A program made the position numbers and the translations under genes. This document shows positions 33,601 to 43,720 of a stretch of DNA of 64,000 bases, piece by piece (position 1 is the stretch's first letter; each line of letters opens with the position of its first letter). Source of the DNA: Psococerastis gibbosa. Its lineage: Eukaryota; Arthropoda; Insecta; Psocodea; Psocidae. The notes below the pieces were generated by a model. That model was given only the letters and a program-made list of their open reading frames with translations, did not search any database and was not told where the DNA came from. The stretch covers positions 24,351,371-24,415,370 of the forward strand of contig OZ020487.1 of the NCBI GenBank assembly GCA_963971405.1. The letters are read 5' to 3'.

Positions 33601-36600
33601 CATGGGGTCGTTGGCATTGGCCACTATAAGTAGGCATAAAAAGTTCTTCAAAAATTACAAGTCAAGCCAACATCAGTACTAGTTGTTAAAATAGGCATGT
33701 AGGAATTTGGAAGTTAGCTAAAAAGTATTTCCGATAGAAAGCAGACGATATAGCAGTCATTTTGTAGGTTTATATTGATTATTTCATATAACACCTACCT
33801 TATTGAAACCACGTGGGCTTGTTCTGTTTGACTATACCACGGCAGTGTGCCAATCTTTCAAACAGTCTCGTTTTTGCTCAATAATGCACATCTTCCGGTA
33901 GTTGGATGCTTTAATTTATTCTCTATATGGGTTATGGACCACGTATCATGTATTTATTGCAGTAGCCTATCAATATTTCCACCTGTATATAAACGGGAAG
34001 AACTGTCACCTGTAGCTGCTGTGTTGGGAGGTTCGGCGGTGGAACAAGAGGTCCGGTCTGCTGGGGAATGTGGACTCCAGGCGGTGGTAAATTCAGTTGG
34101 GCTGTCATCGAATTGGGCGGAGGCTGAGAGAACTGTGGCGGAGGCGCAACTGCAAAAGTAAAAAAGAAATCCTTAAGCAAAAAGACTGACTGTAATGAAA
34201 TAGTATATATTTCATTTTAATATCGTATTTTATCTTGTAACAACGATTAGAGGTACTGAGACAGTCTCTACTCGCAGAGAATTAGAGAAATAACAATAAC
34301 GGAAACGTCAATGTCTTCCTTTCTCTAGCTTATAATATTATGGCACATAAATTACAATGCATACTCGTACTAGCCGACCACGATAGGATGACATTGGAAA
34401 CACTTTGTTTATTCGAAAACTTCCATAAGCGGATCACGGTTCGGAGTTTATTCGATCTTTATAAGTGTGCCAAATGTCATCCTACCGTGGTCGGCTATTG
34501 TATTGGAATATCAATTCAAGGAGCGCAATATGTTTTGCTAACAATAATGATTTCTTTTCCAATCATTGAGAAATAAAATACATACAAATAAATATGAATT
34601 CCAATGGCTAACGTAGGAAGCACTACTCCAGTCAGTATAGTCCACGCAAAATGAAAAAAAGTATGGACGTGGAATGTTTTGATCCTGTGCAACACTATAA
34701 AAATATTCTTTGCACCATTTGTGTTACCTTGTTGTATTGGATGCAAGGTATAACAAAAGTGCAAAGAACATTTTTACAGCGTTGCACAGGATCAAAACAT
34801 TCCATGTCCATACTTTTCTCATTTTGCGTGGACTATACCTCAACATATTTAATAGAGCTGCCGTCTCAACCCCAAAACTTTGGTATTGCTTAGACCTCCA
34901 GCGTTCCAAAAAAATTCATATTTCCCTATTTGTCAATTAGTATAGGTATCGTAATAGATAAATATGAGCACTGTCGTTCCATGGTAAATAATTGTCATCT
35001 GAATTTTTCAGATCTAATGTAAACATACCGTTTGCTTGAGGCAGAAAACCGGCTGCAGTGTGTACCACAGGAAGTGCAATAGACGTAGTAAGAAGGGGTT
35101 GTTGAATGACATGCTGCTCAAGCTGGTTTGGTTGGTGTACAAGGTTAGGGTCCATGCTTATTTGCGGTAGGCTCACTAAAAAAAAGCAGTAAGAGAGCTA
35201 CAAAAAATACCTATTAATGTTTAAGGTAAAGTCGACTCTGCCTAGGTATTCTTGAAGCATCGGATTTTTAGGGAATGTCAGCAATAGATTTAAAACAACA
35301 TTTACTAGTAGAGTTGACTCAAACTATATATATAATATATATAAATATCAATAATCAAAATATTTATAATGAACTTATGATGATACAAGATGTCTAAAAG
35401 GAAATTCGTCTGCAAAGTGGAGATTTCTCTTCTTTCTCTTCCAGTTCCTATAGCCACGTTGTCGTTGCTTTAACCTACATTTTGTGCGTCATAGGCCTAG
35501 TGCAGCTGTCATGCAAGGAAACTACAAAATTGCGACTAAATTTCCATATTAAAGAGGAGATTCTTCATTTGCTGCCTTAAATAACTGAAACAATTCTCTT
35601 CAGACTTTATATTTAGTACCGTCAATGAGTTGGCATTATTTTAAGAACTAATGCACTGGATTTATTATTTTTGTATAAAGGTTTCCTCTATGATAAACAA
35701 TATTAACCTCTGGTCTTTTGGACCCAACATGTATGTGCATACACCCTGAATTAACATTACATACAACGTATACACACCTTGAGTTGCCTGATATTGTGCA
35801 TACTCTTGCTGGACTGTAGAAATTAAATTTAATGCTAGATCACGGGCAGCAGCGACCCCTTCTGGCTTGGAGTGCCTGAAAGAAAAACAACCAGTATAAT
35901 ATTTATTAGACAAGGGTGTGCCCTAGCATCCATGATATTAGCAATGTGTCCGTCAAATATTCCAACTTCTTCATTCACTTCTTGTAATAACAGTAATATT
36001 CCCGGGACTGCACAATAAGGAGATCGGAGTGTTTCTAGGGCACGATTTGAAATGTAATGAATCGAAAATCACGAGCTAAATAATTTATACACAAAAAGAC
36101 ACTAGTAAGTAAATAAAGGAAAAACTCACTCAATATTAAAATGAAGAACCTCTTGAGCCTCTTGTCCAGTTGTGGGTTCAATAAAAGCCGAGCCAATTCC
36201 TCGGAGTGTCACAATGGCGCCAGTTTCATTTCTAATATATTGAAGATTCGACCCGTTTTGTCCAATGAGCTTCATAGGAAGATTGAATCCTGGCAGTACT
36301 CGATCGATTCCGATGGGCACCTTTTCTATCTGTTTAAAAAAAACAAGTAAATTGAAAATGACTTTCCACTATTTTCTACTTCTCTATTTTCTAGTTTTTC
36401 TACTATTAGACCAACCTGGCAAGGATTTCCCCATCTGGAATAATTTATAATGACTGTCAAGCATACACCGAGAGCCAATTCGGAGGACCCTGTATTATTC
36501 TCGGCAATGGATGGCGTTAACTTGGCTATAGTTTTTTAAAGGGAAATCGAAGTACCCCCACTACACGTTTTTTGCGACAAAGTCGTATTTCACTGGAAAT

Positions 36601-37805
36601 ATCGATCGAAGAGCCATTAAATTAACAGAAATGCTCCTCTACATTTTGATACATGGCATGTGGCCTTCGCAAACATCAATTGGCCACAGGTCGTCAACTC
36701 CTTCATCGGGACTATCATTTTTTTTTTTTTTAAATCAAATTCAATAATAGTTCTATGTTAGAAAGAGGTACACATCATGTATTAAAACACCCAGAGAAAC
36801 TTCTTCTTGTATTTTTGACGATTGATTACATTTTAATGCTGTCCCCCTCCGATTGTCTCTTAAGTAACAAAAAGGAAAAAGTGCTTACCAAGTTTACAGA
36901 TGGTGGAGGTACTTGAAGAGGTAGTAGATTCTGAAGGGAAGGTGGTCGCACCGTCGACAGAGTAGGCTGTGACGGAGGGGGCATCGTGTTCAAAGGGTTG
37001 GCCACACAAGCGGCGGTGGGGGGCGGAGCTGACGCGCTAAGACTCATCAGGGGCGGCGGGTGTCGGGTGTCTCCACCATACTGGTTGATATGCTCGATCA
37101 TTTTTATAGCCACTGCAAATAAAACGAAATCATCAAAACAATGTTCTTTTCACATTGTTCCATTTTACAGCTATAACGGGAATGAATCAAACGGACTCAT
37201 TTAATTACTGATGGGAGTCTGTCATATTCTAAGAATATATCTATAGAATACTATGAGGAGCATTTTTGTTAATAAACTACGAGTTGGGATCAATTGGTTT
37301 TTTTACTGGACTATAACTCTCTAATCGGGGACACATTATTCTTATTACACTTACAGTCAACAGAACGTTTATTTGGTCCTTGAATAAATAAATAAAGGCC
37401 AAATGCTTTGTCGTTTTTCTCAGAAGCTGTGCGAGGTCCTTCAGGAATGTACCTTCCTTTAGTTGATACGTAGGCGTCGCAAGCTTCTCTAATTTTCTCT
37501 TGAGTCGCTCCCTTACACAATAAATTTCTGACTGCTTGTGAACAGTGATTTATTGAATATTCAGCTTGAATTATTTTCAGTACATCTGTGTTCTTAAAAA
37601 ATGCTTTTGGAAGCTGAAACAATAAGAACAGGCTAAATATATAAAAAAAAATGTACTTCAAATTTCTGGGCGTCGCAAACATTGCGTTATTTTAATATAC
37701 TGTACTTACTTCAGAACCATCTACCTTCTTCTTTATATTCAGTGATGCATCCAACTTAGCTGCGGCTTCCGCAGCGGCTTCTAATGCGCCTTTTGCGCCA
37801 TACAT
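24629..37805 (-). CDS. KHDC4: KHDC4-like KH-domain splicing/RNA-binding protein
   Basis: Sixteen coding exons on the minus strand: 37710-37805, 37355-37613, 36889-37112, 36130-36329, 35778-35875, 35029-35175, 34010-34149, 33174-33311, 32250-32363, 31772-31915, 31245-31376, 30643-30756, 30064-30341, 28449-28576, 25109-25187 and 24629-24758. All junctions are GT-AG and in phase, giving 806 aa. Residues 33-125 hold the first KH-like half ('NLLCKGATQEKIREACDAYV', 'LYLFIQGPNKRSVD'). Residues 194-292 hold the KH domain ('VLPGFNLPMKLIGQNGSN', 'GSAFIEPTTGQEA', 'HSKPEGVAAARD'). 'KRKFTEEAEP' near 590 is another family block. The rest is Gln/Pro-rich and ends in a Pro run and Tyr-rich tail. KHDC4 is a nuclear protein linked to pre-mRNA splicing and snoRNA host-gene processing. 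An acceptor 22 bp before the ATG implies a 5' UTR intron. Confidence 0.92.
25700..25955. repeat. Retroelement 3'-end-like repeat in KHDC4 intron 15/14
   Basis: Follows a G homopolymer and contains 'gaatcccctaccaaagtttc', 'caatccgatcagtggtttcg' and a terminal 'tatatattatatagg', the wording commonly seen at the 3' ends of RTE-like elements in invertebrates. No coding part remains. Located in the large KHDC4 intron between 25187 and 28449. Confidence 0.4.
26175..26336. mobile_element. Harbinger-like foldback MITE
   Basis: GGCGGGTATTCCACATACG on the left mirrors the right arm ending CCCGCC, with TAA at both flanks (26172-26174 and 26337-26339). The arms run about 60 bp, and the core includes 'gacgtggtagcagaat', a block shared with the other members. 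In a KHDC4 intron. Confidence 0.8.
26735..26875. repeat. Dispersed repeat related to 61655-61815
   Basis: 'gagtagtttgg', 'catttcgtaaaaa', 'ttgg..ccctaggac', 'atcgaaaacttcgacca' follow in the same order as at 61655-61815. Probably the 3' end of an old retroelement; no coding part is seen. Confidence 0.45.
27109..27250. mobile_element. Harbinger-like foldback MITE
   Basis: The left end GGCCCCCATTCCACATACG and the right end CCGTATGTGGAATACC-type complement (ending CCCCCC at 27250) are flanked by TAA on both sides. The hairpin arms include 'tgctgccaccatcaatttc'. It resembles 26175-26336 in its first ~30 bp. In the same KHDC4 intron. Confidence 0.75.
27420..27756. repeat. Tandem duplication, two ~165-bp units
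   Basis: Unit 1 (about 27424-27598) and unit 2 (about 27600-27756) share 'atcacaaagtcacgag', 'aatctaattttttctatc', 'tgcag', 'gaagaacgaatgcaacg' and 'catttcagtttcttactccc'. Unit 2 is slightly shorter. It lies inside a KHDC4 intron and has no coding role. Confidence 0.75.
29556..29752 (-). repeat. tRNA-like SINE (minus-strand copy)
   Basis: Reverse complement of the 5760-5975 unit: B-box-like 'ggttcgagtctc', then 'gagggcatgtaaaatagg', 'cctagttgaatgtaagagag' and 'ctaggttggcttcc'. The order and spacing agree with the reference copy. In the KHDC4 intron between exons 13 and 14. Confidence 0.75.
32596..32969. mobile_element. Diverged foldback element of the TTAA-flanked family
   Basis: The left 'gcagaaaattgacac' pairs with the right 'tgccaattttttacgc'. 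Inner blocks 'atttttaattttaggcactg' and the paired 'tatttta/catcat' segments follow the same layout as 13749-14132. The TTAA flanks are no longer visible. In the KHDC4 intron between exons 8 and 9. Confidence 0.5.
33450..33650 (-). repeat. Dispersed repeat with coding-like reading (copy 2)
   Basis: The longer copy of the 17290-17455 repeat. On the minus strand it gives a continuous frame with 'ANANDPMDFGHYLYCF', 'FRPLANWY' and 'DKLTIDAMKQ'. The same peptide pattern is recoverable, with breaks, from the other copy. This conservation of sense suggests a coding ancestor, perhaps a transposon, but I cannot name it. Confidence 0.5.
34370..34500. mobile_element. Short foldback MITE
   Basis: 'tagccgaccacgataggatg' on the left is matched in inverse by 'catcctaccgtggtcggcta' on the right, with one change. 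The element is about 130 bp, with TA at the outer edges. In the KHDC4 intron between exons 6 and 7, next to the TA-flanked element at 34638. Confidence 0.65.
34638..34835. mobile_element. TA-flanked foldback MITE, copy 2
   Basis: The same hairpin as 1388-1589: arms begin TAGTCCACGCAAAATGA, with TA outside both ends. About 198 bp. Overlapping open frames on both strands arise from the hairpin and are not genes. In the KHDC4 intron between exons 6 and 7. Confidence 0.75.
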
Positions 37806-37826
37806 TGACCTTCTTTGCTGTTAATA

Positions 37827-37832
37827 TCTGAA
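37827..37832 (-). promoter_or_regulatory. Splice acceptor in the KHDC4 5' UTR
   Basis: On the minus strand 'tattatatttcag' is followed by 22 nt and then the KHDC4 start codon. This implies that the first, non-coding exon lies further right, beyond 37,830, and that the LINE remnant at 37890-40478 may lie in the 5' UTR intron. Confidence 0.5.
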
Positions 37833-37889
37833 ATATAATATGAAGATATTGTTATTTTTTATTTATGTAAAAAGATAAATCGCATACAA

Positions 37890-40478
37890 ACAATTTAATG
37901 AATGTATCCGATTGACCTCTTCAGTCGCCTCTGTAGGTTAGTACCCGTGTTGAGTTACGACACGTCTTCGATCGGCTATCTTGCTGGGAGACTTCAACGC
38001 TCACTCCCCCAGATGGGGTTACTCAACCGCTAACGCCGCGGGGCGCATAAGAGAGGATTTCCTTGACAATTCGAACCTCATACGGCTCCCTTTCTATCCT
38101 TTGCCGGACACTTATCAACACCCGATTTGGCTATAGTGGATCCTAATCTAGCCGGCAAAGCCGACCTCCTGCTAGCAGATGCATGTGATGGATGGGGACA
38201 CCGTCCTCTTGTCCTAGAAATTAGAGGAAAACCTATGAATAAACGGCAGCACCGACTCCAACCCCGTTGGAATTTCAAGAAGACCAACTGGAAAAAATTT
38301 GCTGAAGTCACCGACCAACTCCTAGCAGAGAACATCATTGATGACAACCCAGACAGATCGGCCAACAGATTCGCCAATGCTATCCTCACCGCCGCAAAAC
38401 AATGTATTCCAAGAGGGCAGGTAAAACGTTACAAACCTATTTGGAATGCCGTACTTTCAGTCTTGAAGAACAATAGGAACAAAGCGCGCAAAAAAGCCGA
38501 AGCTTCCAACCGTCTAGTTGACTGCATCGACTTGAGAAAAAAACAAGCCGAACTCCTGAAAGGCATCATTACTGGAAAACGCCAAACCTATAGAAATTTC
38601 GTGGCCAAACTTGACTTCCGACGGGACGGCATTAAAGCGCACAACTTCATATCTAGCTTAAATAACCAAAGGAAACCCTACAAATGGGAGCCCGTAGTAG
38701 TAAATGGCAAAACACTCACATTCCCAAAAGACATCACTTCTGCGCTATGCAAGCAGACTGCGGGTAAAATCCACAGAGAAGAGAACAGCAGAGCGCCTCA
38801 CCCCCAGCTGCCTATCTCGATGGCAGGATTCTTTGTTCAATGATAATTTTACATTAAGTGAAGTTCTGCAATTCACAGTATAAAAGGCGGGAAATCTGCT
38901 GGACCTGACAGCATCTTCCCGGAATTCCTAAAGAACCTAGGGGTAAGAGCTCGACGCACATTCCTGAAACTCAGCTTTTTATAGCTTTTCTAAAAAAAGG
39001 TAAGCCTGCGAGCAGCCCTTCAAGCTTCAGACCTATTTCGCTGATAAGCCTGGTAAGCAAGACAGCCGAAAAGATGGTTGAAAAAAGGCTGCGAGAATAT
39101 CTAGAGTCCATTGGCGCCATCTCCGAAGGCCAAGCCGGTTTTAGACAACACCGATGTACTACAGACCAAGTGGTGAAATTCTCACAGGCAGTTTTCACCG
39201 CAAACAATCCACTTTAGCTGTGTTCCTCGATTTTAAGGCTGCATACGATAAAATCTGGCGAGCACTCCTGGCCAACAAGCTCAGCAAGTTACACATCTCC
39301 GGTAAAATGCTGAAATGAATAAAAAATTTCCTGTCACAAAGGCAAATCCGCACAAAATTCCAAAACACTATCTCTGGTTATAAATAAATCCACCAAGGAC
39401 TCCCCCAAGGGGCCGTTCTTAGTTGTCTGCTCTTCAACGTCATGATCGGCGATCTCAAACACGTAATAGAAATGATCCCTGGCGTATCGGGTCTGCTATA
39501 TGCTGATGACGTGGTGACCAGTAGTAACATCAAGAGCAAGGAAACAGTTATAAACGAAGTACTTAAGGCAGTAGCCGCCTGGTGCGAAAAGAACAAGATG
39601 GAACTAAACAAAGAGAAAACTATGTATGAACTTTTCACATTATCCACCAAACAGCACCACATCAAAGTATGTGTCGAGGGTCAATAACTAACAAGAACCA
39701 GGGAAATGAAGTATCTCGGCGTAACCTTAGACCCCAAACTAAGCTGGACTAGTCAGGTTAAGGCGACGGCGGAAAGAGCTCAGAAACGGTGCACCTTACT
39801 AAAGCGGCTAGCAGCAACAAAATGGGGAGCTACGCAGGACGTTCTTTCGACAGCGTACAAAACTTACGTTCGACCGACCATGGAGTATGCCTCAGAAGTA
39901 ATAGGCCTATCGTCCAACGCTAACCTTAACAAACTGGATTTAGTTCAGAATAATGCTCTTCGAACAATAACGGGGGCCGCTGCTAAACGGACGGATCAGC
40001 GGTACCTCGAGCTTCTTCTGTTCCCTCTTCGAAGGACGCTCAAACGCTTGCAACTATGACGGCGAAATAGCTGCGGTACATGACGTATCCCTGACATCAC
40101 TTCTGGCAGACAGCAAGACAGAGCACTATAGAAACCGCAATTAAAAAACAACATAGGAAAACCATTGAAGATGCATGCGGCGGGAAACAGTGTGAATCGC
40201 TCGTAAACCAGCCCATACCGCGTGATCTACCAACGGTTGATGCAGTCGCAAAATTTAGACTTACTACTGGGTACGACTACCTACAAGCGCACCTCCACCG
40301 GATCGGGGTTGTAGACTCGGACACCTGTCCCCTTTGCAACTCTGGGACGGTCTACACCTTCAGGATTGCGCAGCCCTCTCCAACAACCAAGACAGAAACC
40401 CCTTGCGTCTTTACTGGGAGGCTCGTCGGCGTATGGCAGAGATGCCAAGAGCTGGCATTGGATAAAGTAAAGTAAGCT
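37890..40478 (+). pseudogene. Degenerate non-LTR retrotransposon (jockey-superfamily-like)
   Basis: Broken frames give, in order: endonuclease 'LLGDFNAHSPRWGYST' and 'LAIVDPNLAGKADLLL' with a preserved 'WGHRPLVLEI'; a linker; reverse transcriptase 'SFRPISLISLVSKTAEKMV', 'EGQAGFRQHRCTTDQ', 'LDFKAAYDKIW', 'QGLPQGAVLS' and 'LLYADDVV'; a thumb 'MKYLGVTLDPKLSW'; and a C-terminal 'HLHRIGVVDSDTCPLCNSG' zinc-knuckle-like end. Frameshifts and stops are frequent. The 3' end has a 'gataaagtaaagtaag' tail near 40468. It lies between KHDC4 and USP3. Confidence 0.8.
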
Positions 40479-40489
40479 TATGGTGAGAA

Positions 40490-41370
40490 ACTCCTTGCTT
40501 AAATCTCAGTCACAACTTTTTGTCGCTTCATTGGTACCATGCGGAGGCCCATCTTACCTGCCTGGCCTGCACTTTTGCTAACGGGAACCTTTACCTTTAT
40601 CACTTACCACTGTGTATTTGACAAACATACATTTTCCATTTTGTGGATTTTCTCACCCACTGATTAGATAAAAATAGATAGGAATTGAAATGTTTCAATA
40701 ATCCCATCCCATCACTACATTTGTTTTAACATGGCATTTACGATTTAACAATTAACCTGGGTGCATACATTACACATAATAATATATTTATTAATCCCTA
40801 TACTTACCAGTCAAAACATTATTGAACACTGATACTGGACTGGTTAGTCCTTTAAAAATAAGTCACTACAGGAGAAACATAATTACAAAAAATAGGAAAG
40901 CAAAAAGCCAAAAATAGAAAGAAATACAATAACTGAACTGGCTGAACTGCTTAGTTCTGAGTAGAGTTCTGCCTTCAGTCATCAATGACTTCTGCCTTCT
41001 GGTTTTGAGTTTTCTAGAAAATCATGAAGTTGAACGAAAAACTGGAACAATTAATTTTTTGTTTATAAGACTGGCTAGCAATAGATCCAGTCCAGAGTCC
41101 TGTGTCACAGCCTTCTACTTTGGCAAAAAATCCTGTACAATGAGGTTCAATTGCGAAGTCATTTTGTAGATGGCAGCACCAGTTGCAATGATATCAAAGC
41201 GTTTATTTTTCCACAAGCCTCAATGTTAACTTAAAATTATTTTATTTATGTATTATTTTAAAGCGATATTTTTCTATAAATCATGGAAAATATATATATA
41301 ATTATATGCAGCGCAATAAGGTCCAGGCATAGTAGAAATATTGTAAAAAATATTAAAATAATTAATTAGA
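40490..41370. other. Intergenic KHDC4-USP3, no gene seen
   Basis: The first ~80 bp repeat the terminal part of the 11145/16790 repeat ('cagtcacaactttttg', 'cttcattggtacc', 'ggcccatcttacc'). The rest is AT-rich and unassigned. Confidence 0.35.
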
Positions 41371-41376
41371 TGCTAA

Positions 41377-41688
41377 GGCGTCCATTCCACCGACCGGCTA
41401 GGGCTATTTACAAAAACAGTGACGTGGTAGCTGACATTCAAGACTTAGGCGGGGTTTCCACCGACCTCGCATTACAGAATTGACGGAAATGTTTATTTTC
41501 CTCTATGCCATAGTTAACATTGATCAATGATCATACAGTAAAATCACAAACAAACAAACTAAAATTAAAAAATGGCGTCATGGGATATGTTAGTACAAAC
41601 ATTTTAATAGATTTCTATAAAAAGAAAAATTCTAATTTCCGTCAATGTCATTTGCATTCTGCAATGCGAGGTCGGTGGAAACGCCACC
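41377..41688. mobile_element. Harbinger-like MITE, right-truncated copy
   Basis: The left end GGCGTCCATTCCACCGACC follows TAA, and the body matches 11358-11752 almost throughout. The right side stops at 'ggtggaaacgccacc' just before TAA (41689-41691), which is where an inner segment of the longer copy ends. The outer right arm is therefore missing. Confidence 0.65.
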
Positions 41689-42342
41689 TAAACATATGTA
41701 GTATCCTTTACATTATAACGCAATAAGTTAGGCAACTTACAACAGGCTAGCTTATAAGATTTTAGGGGCAGCTCCCCCCTTCATCTGTCCTTGACTACAC
41801 TTCAACTAGAATAAGCAGAATATAAAAATAATAAGTAGTCACTCTGGCTAGACCCCATGGACGGATACAGGGAGGCAGGTTCCCCCCTGGATCCACCCCA
41901 TGGACGGAGACAGGGGGGCGGATATCCCCCCCAAAAAAAAATTCAGAAAATCTATTTTATAAGTTAATTTTTATAACGCTCTGATTTAATCGATACTACA
42001 TAGGTTTTTCCTATTTTGACCCACAGCTACCCCCCCCCACCATGGTGAGCTGGATCCGTCCCTGATCCACCAACACCGGCATTCGAATTTTTAAATCTGA
42101 TATAATGAAATAATGAGAAAAACTCAATAAGTGGGTAAATAGATTAAATAACAGGCAATGAAATACGTCTAAATCGCATTGAAGGCAATGGAGTCAACCA
42201 CTTCTTGCCATAATAACCCTTTTTGTCACGTGACCAAAAGTGAAGACATTTGTTCAGCGTGGGCTAGGTGCCGTGGTAGTAATCCATGTATATCAATGTC
42301 ATTTCCAGACCAGTCACGTGACCCCCTCCGGTTTGGTCTTAA

Positions 42343-42651
42343 TTGATAATAGATATAAGTTAAGTATCTACATAATAGTCTCCTTAAAAGAAAACAAACA
42401 AAAATCACAAATGAAGTAAATTCGCCAGTGGAATTGCCGCCTTAAAGGAGACTATTATGTAGATACTTAAATTACGGTATCATTTAAAAATTAAGTTATA
42501 ATATGGTAGCAGACATCATTATTAAGTCTCTACCATATTCTAACTTAATTTATAATAGACAAGTTAAGTATCTACATAATAGTCTCCTTAAAACAAAACA
42601 AAAAATCTCAAATCACAAATGAAGTAAATTTGCCGGTGGAATTGCCGCCCA
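42343..42651. mobile_element. Composite Harbinger-like foldback element
   Basis: Contains three copies of the 'gtatctacataatagtctcc' core in alternating orientation, two 'gtggaattgccgcc' ends and a 'ggtagcagacatcatt' block. It looks like two family members inserted into or recombined with each other. The right end GCCGCC is near 42648. Confidence 0.6.
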
Positions 42652-42669
42652 TTAAAAGTTACATCAATG

Positions 42670-43108
42670 GTTGTATGTTTTACCCATCCCTTGGCTGGAG
42701 ACCGTTATCAATATGGCTGCTACTGTAGCCTGCACAAGATAAGTATGCAATTTGGCGGGGAAAATAGCCTCTAGAAGCAAAGCAAAGTATTGTTTTTGAC
42801 CGGGTTCAGGTATCCATCGGCTATGCTGCAATGTGTAAGGCTTCGAAATTTTTGCGTTGGTACTATCTCTAATAGTTGGATTATAGTTAACGGGTGCCTC
42901 GTAAGGCATATTATGGCTCCCGCCGCTCCAGTTAATATATTTCTATGGGGTAAAACCATCAGAGATAAGTACCTGGACCCGGTCAAAAACTCTCTACTTA
43001 GCTTTTGCAAGCTATTTTCCGGCAAATTGCGTATTTATCTTGTGCAGGCTACACTAGCAGCCATATTGGTAACGATCTCCAGCCACGGGATTTTTTACCC
43101 CTGGAGGA
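42670..43108. mobile_element. Foldback element with ~150-bp arms
   Basis: The left arm ('ttggctggagaccgtta', 'caatatggctgctactgtag', 'cctgcacaagataagtatgc', 'tttttgaccgggttcaggta') is repeated inversely at 42960-43108 with about 85-90% agreement by eye. No coding capacity. It lies about 600 bp upstream of the USP3 start codon. Confidence 0.7.
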
Positions 43109-43114
43109 TGTGCT

Positions 43115-43720
43115 AGTTTTATTTCTAGTATCATGTATTGTTTTCTAATTTCAAACAAGTAAAAAGATTAAAAAGAAACAAGTAGAAAGGAAAGGATTAT
43201 ATTCCAGAGGTACTTGTACAAAAAATTAAGTTATTTAAAAAAAGCTTTTACAACTTTGTAAGTAACCTTTATTGTTAAATGCAACCTTTTAAGTTTTTAC
43301 TACTTTAAAATCCTTGCTCTCAGCTGCTCCCTCCTAGGACCTAGATAGCTAGACCCTTCTCTCTACCTCTCTCTCTCTCTCTCTTCTATAGATGTAAGCA
43401 TCTGAGTGATCAATTTCTGTTTTTTTGCAACATCATATGAATTTATGTAGCTATTTAGAAGTTACATTTAATATTTAGAAAATGATAAGCATTAGTTGTG
43501 CATTTCATTCATAAAATTGAAAAATGAGGTGAAACAGGAAGCAGAAGAAGAAGGCAATTATGCGCAAGGATTCTCTTATTGATGCAAGTCCAAACGCTAG
43601 TGCTCTATTGAATGCTTTTTTATTTATTGACTGTTCTTTTTTTTTCAGAACAGTCATGTTTTTATAATTTATATGTAACTGTTTAGTTTAATATTTGATT
43701 GATACTAGTAATCCCCAGTT
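43115..43720. promoter_or_regulatory. Likely USP3 5' region
   Basis: AT-rich DNA directly upstream of the USP3 start, with a (CT)n run at about 43365-43384. No defined promoter element can be called. The stretch is the natural place for the USP3 promoter and part of the 5' UTR. Confidence 0.3.

Noticed and set aside
41852-42068. Possible hAT-like element ('ggacggatacaggg' ... 'ggatccgtccctg')
   Set aside because: Several similar motifs overlap, the ends cannot be paired with confidence and no duplication is visible.
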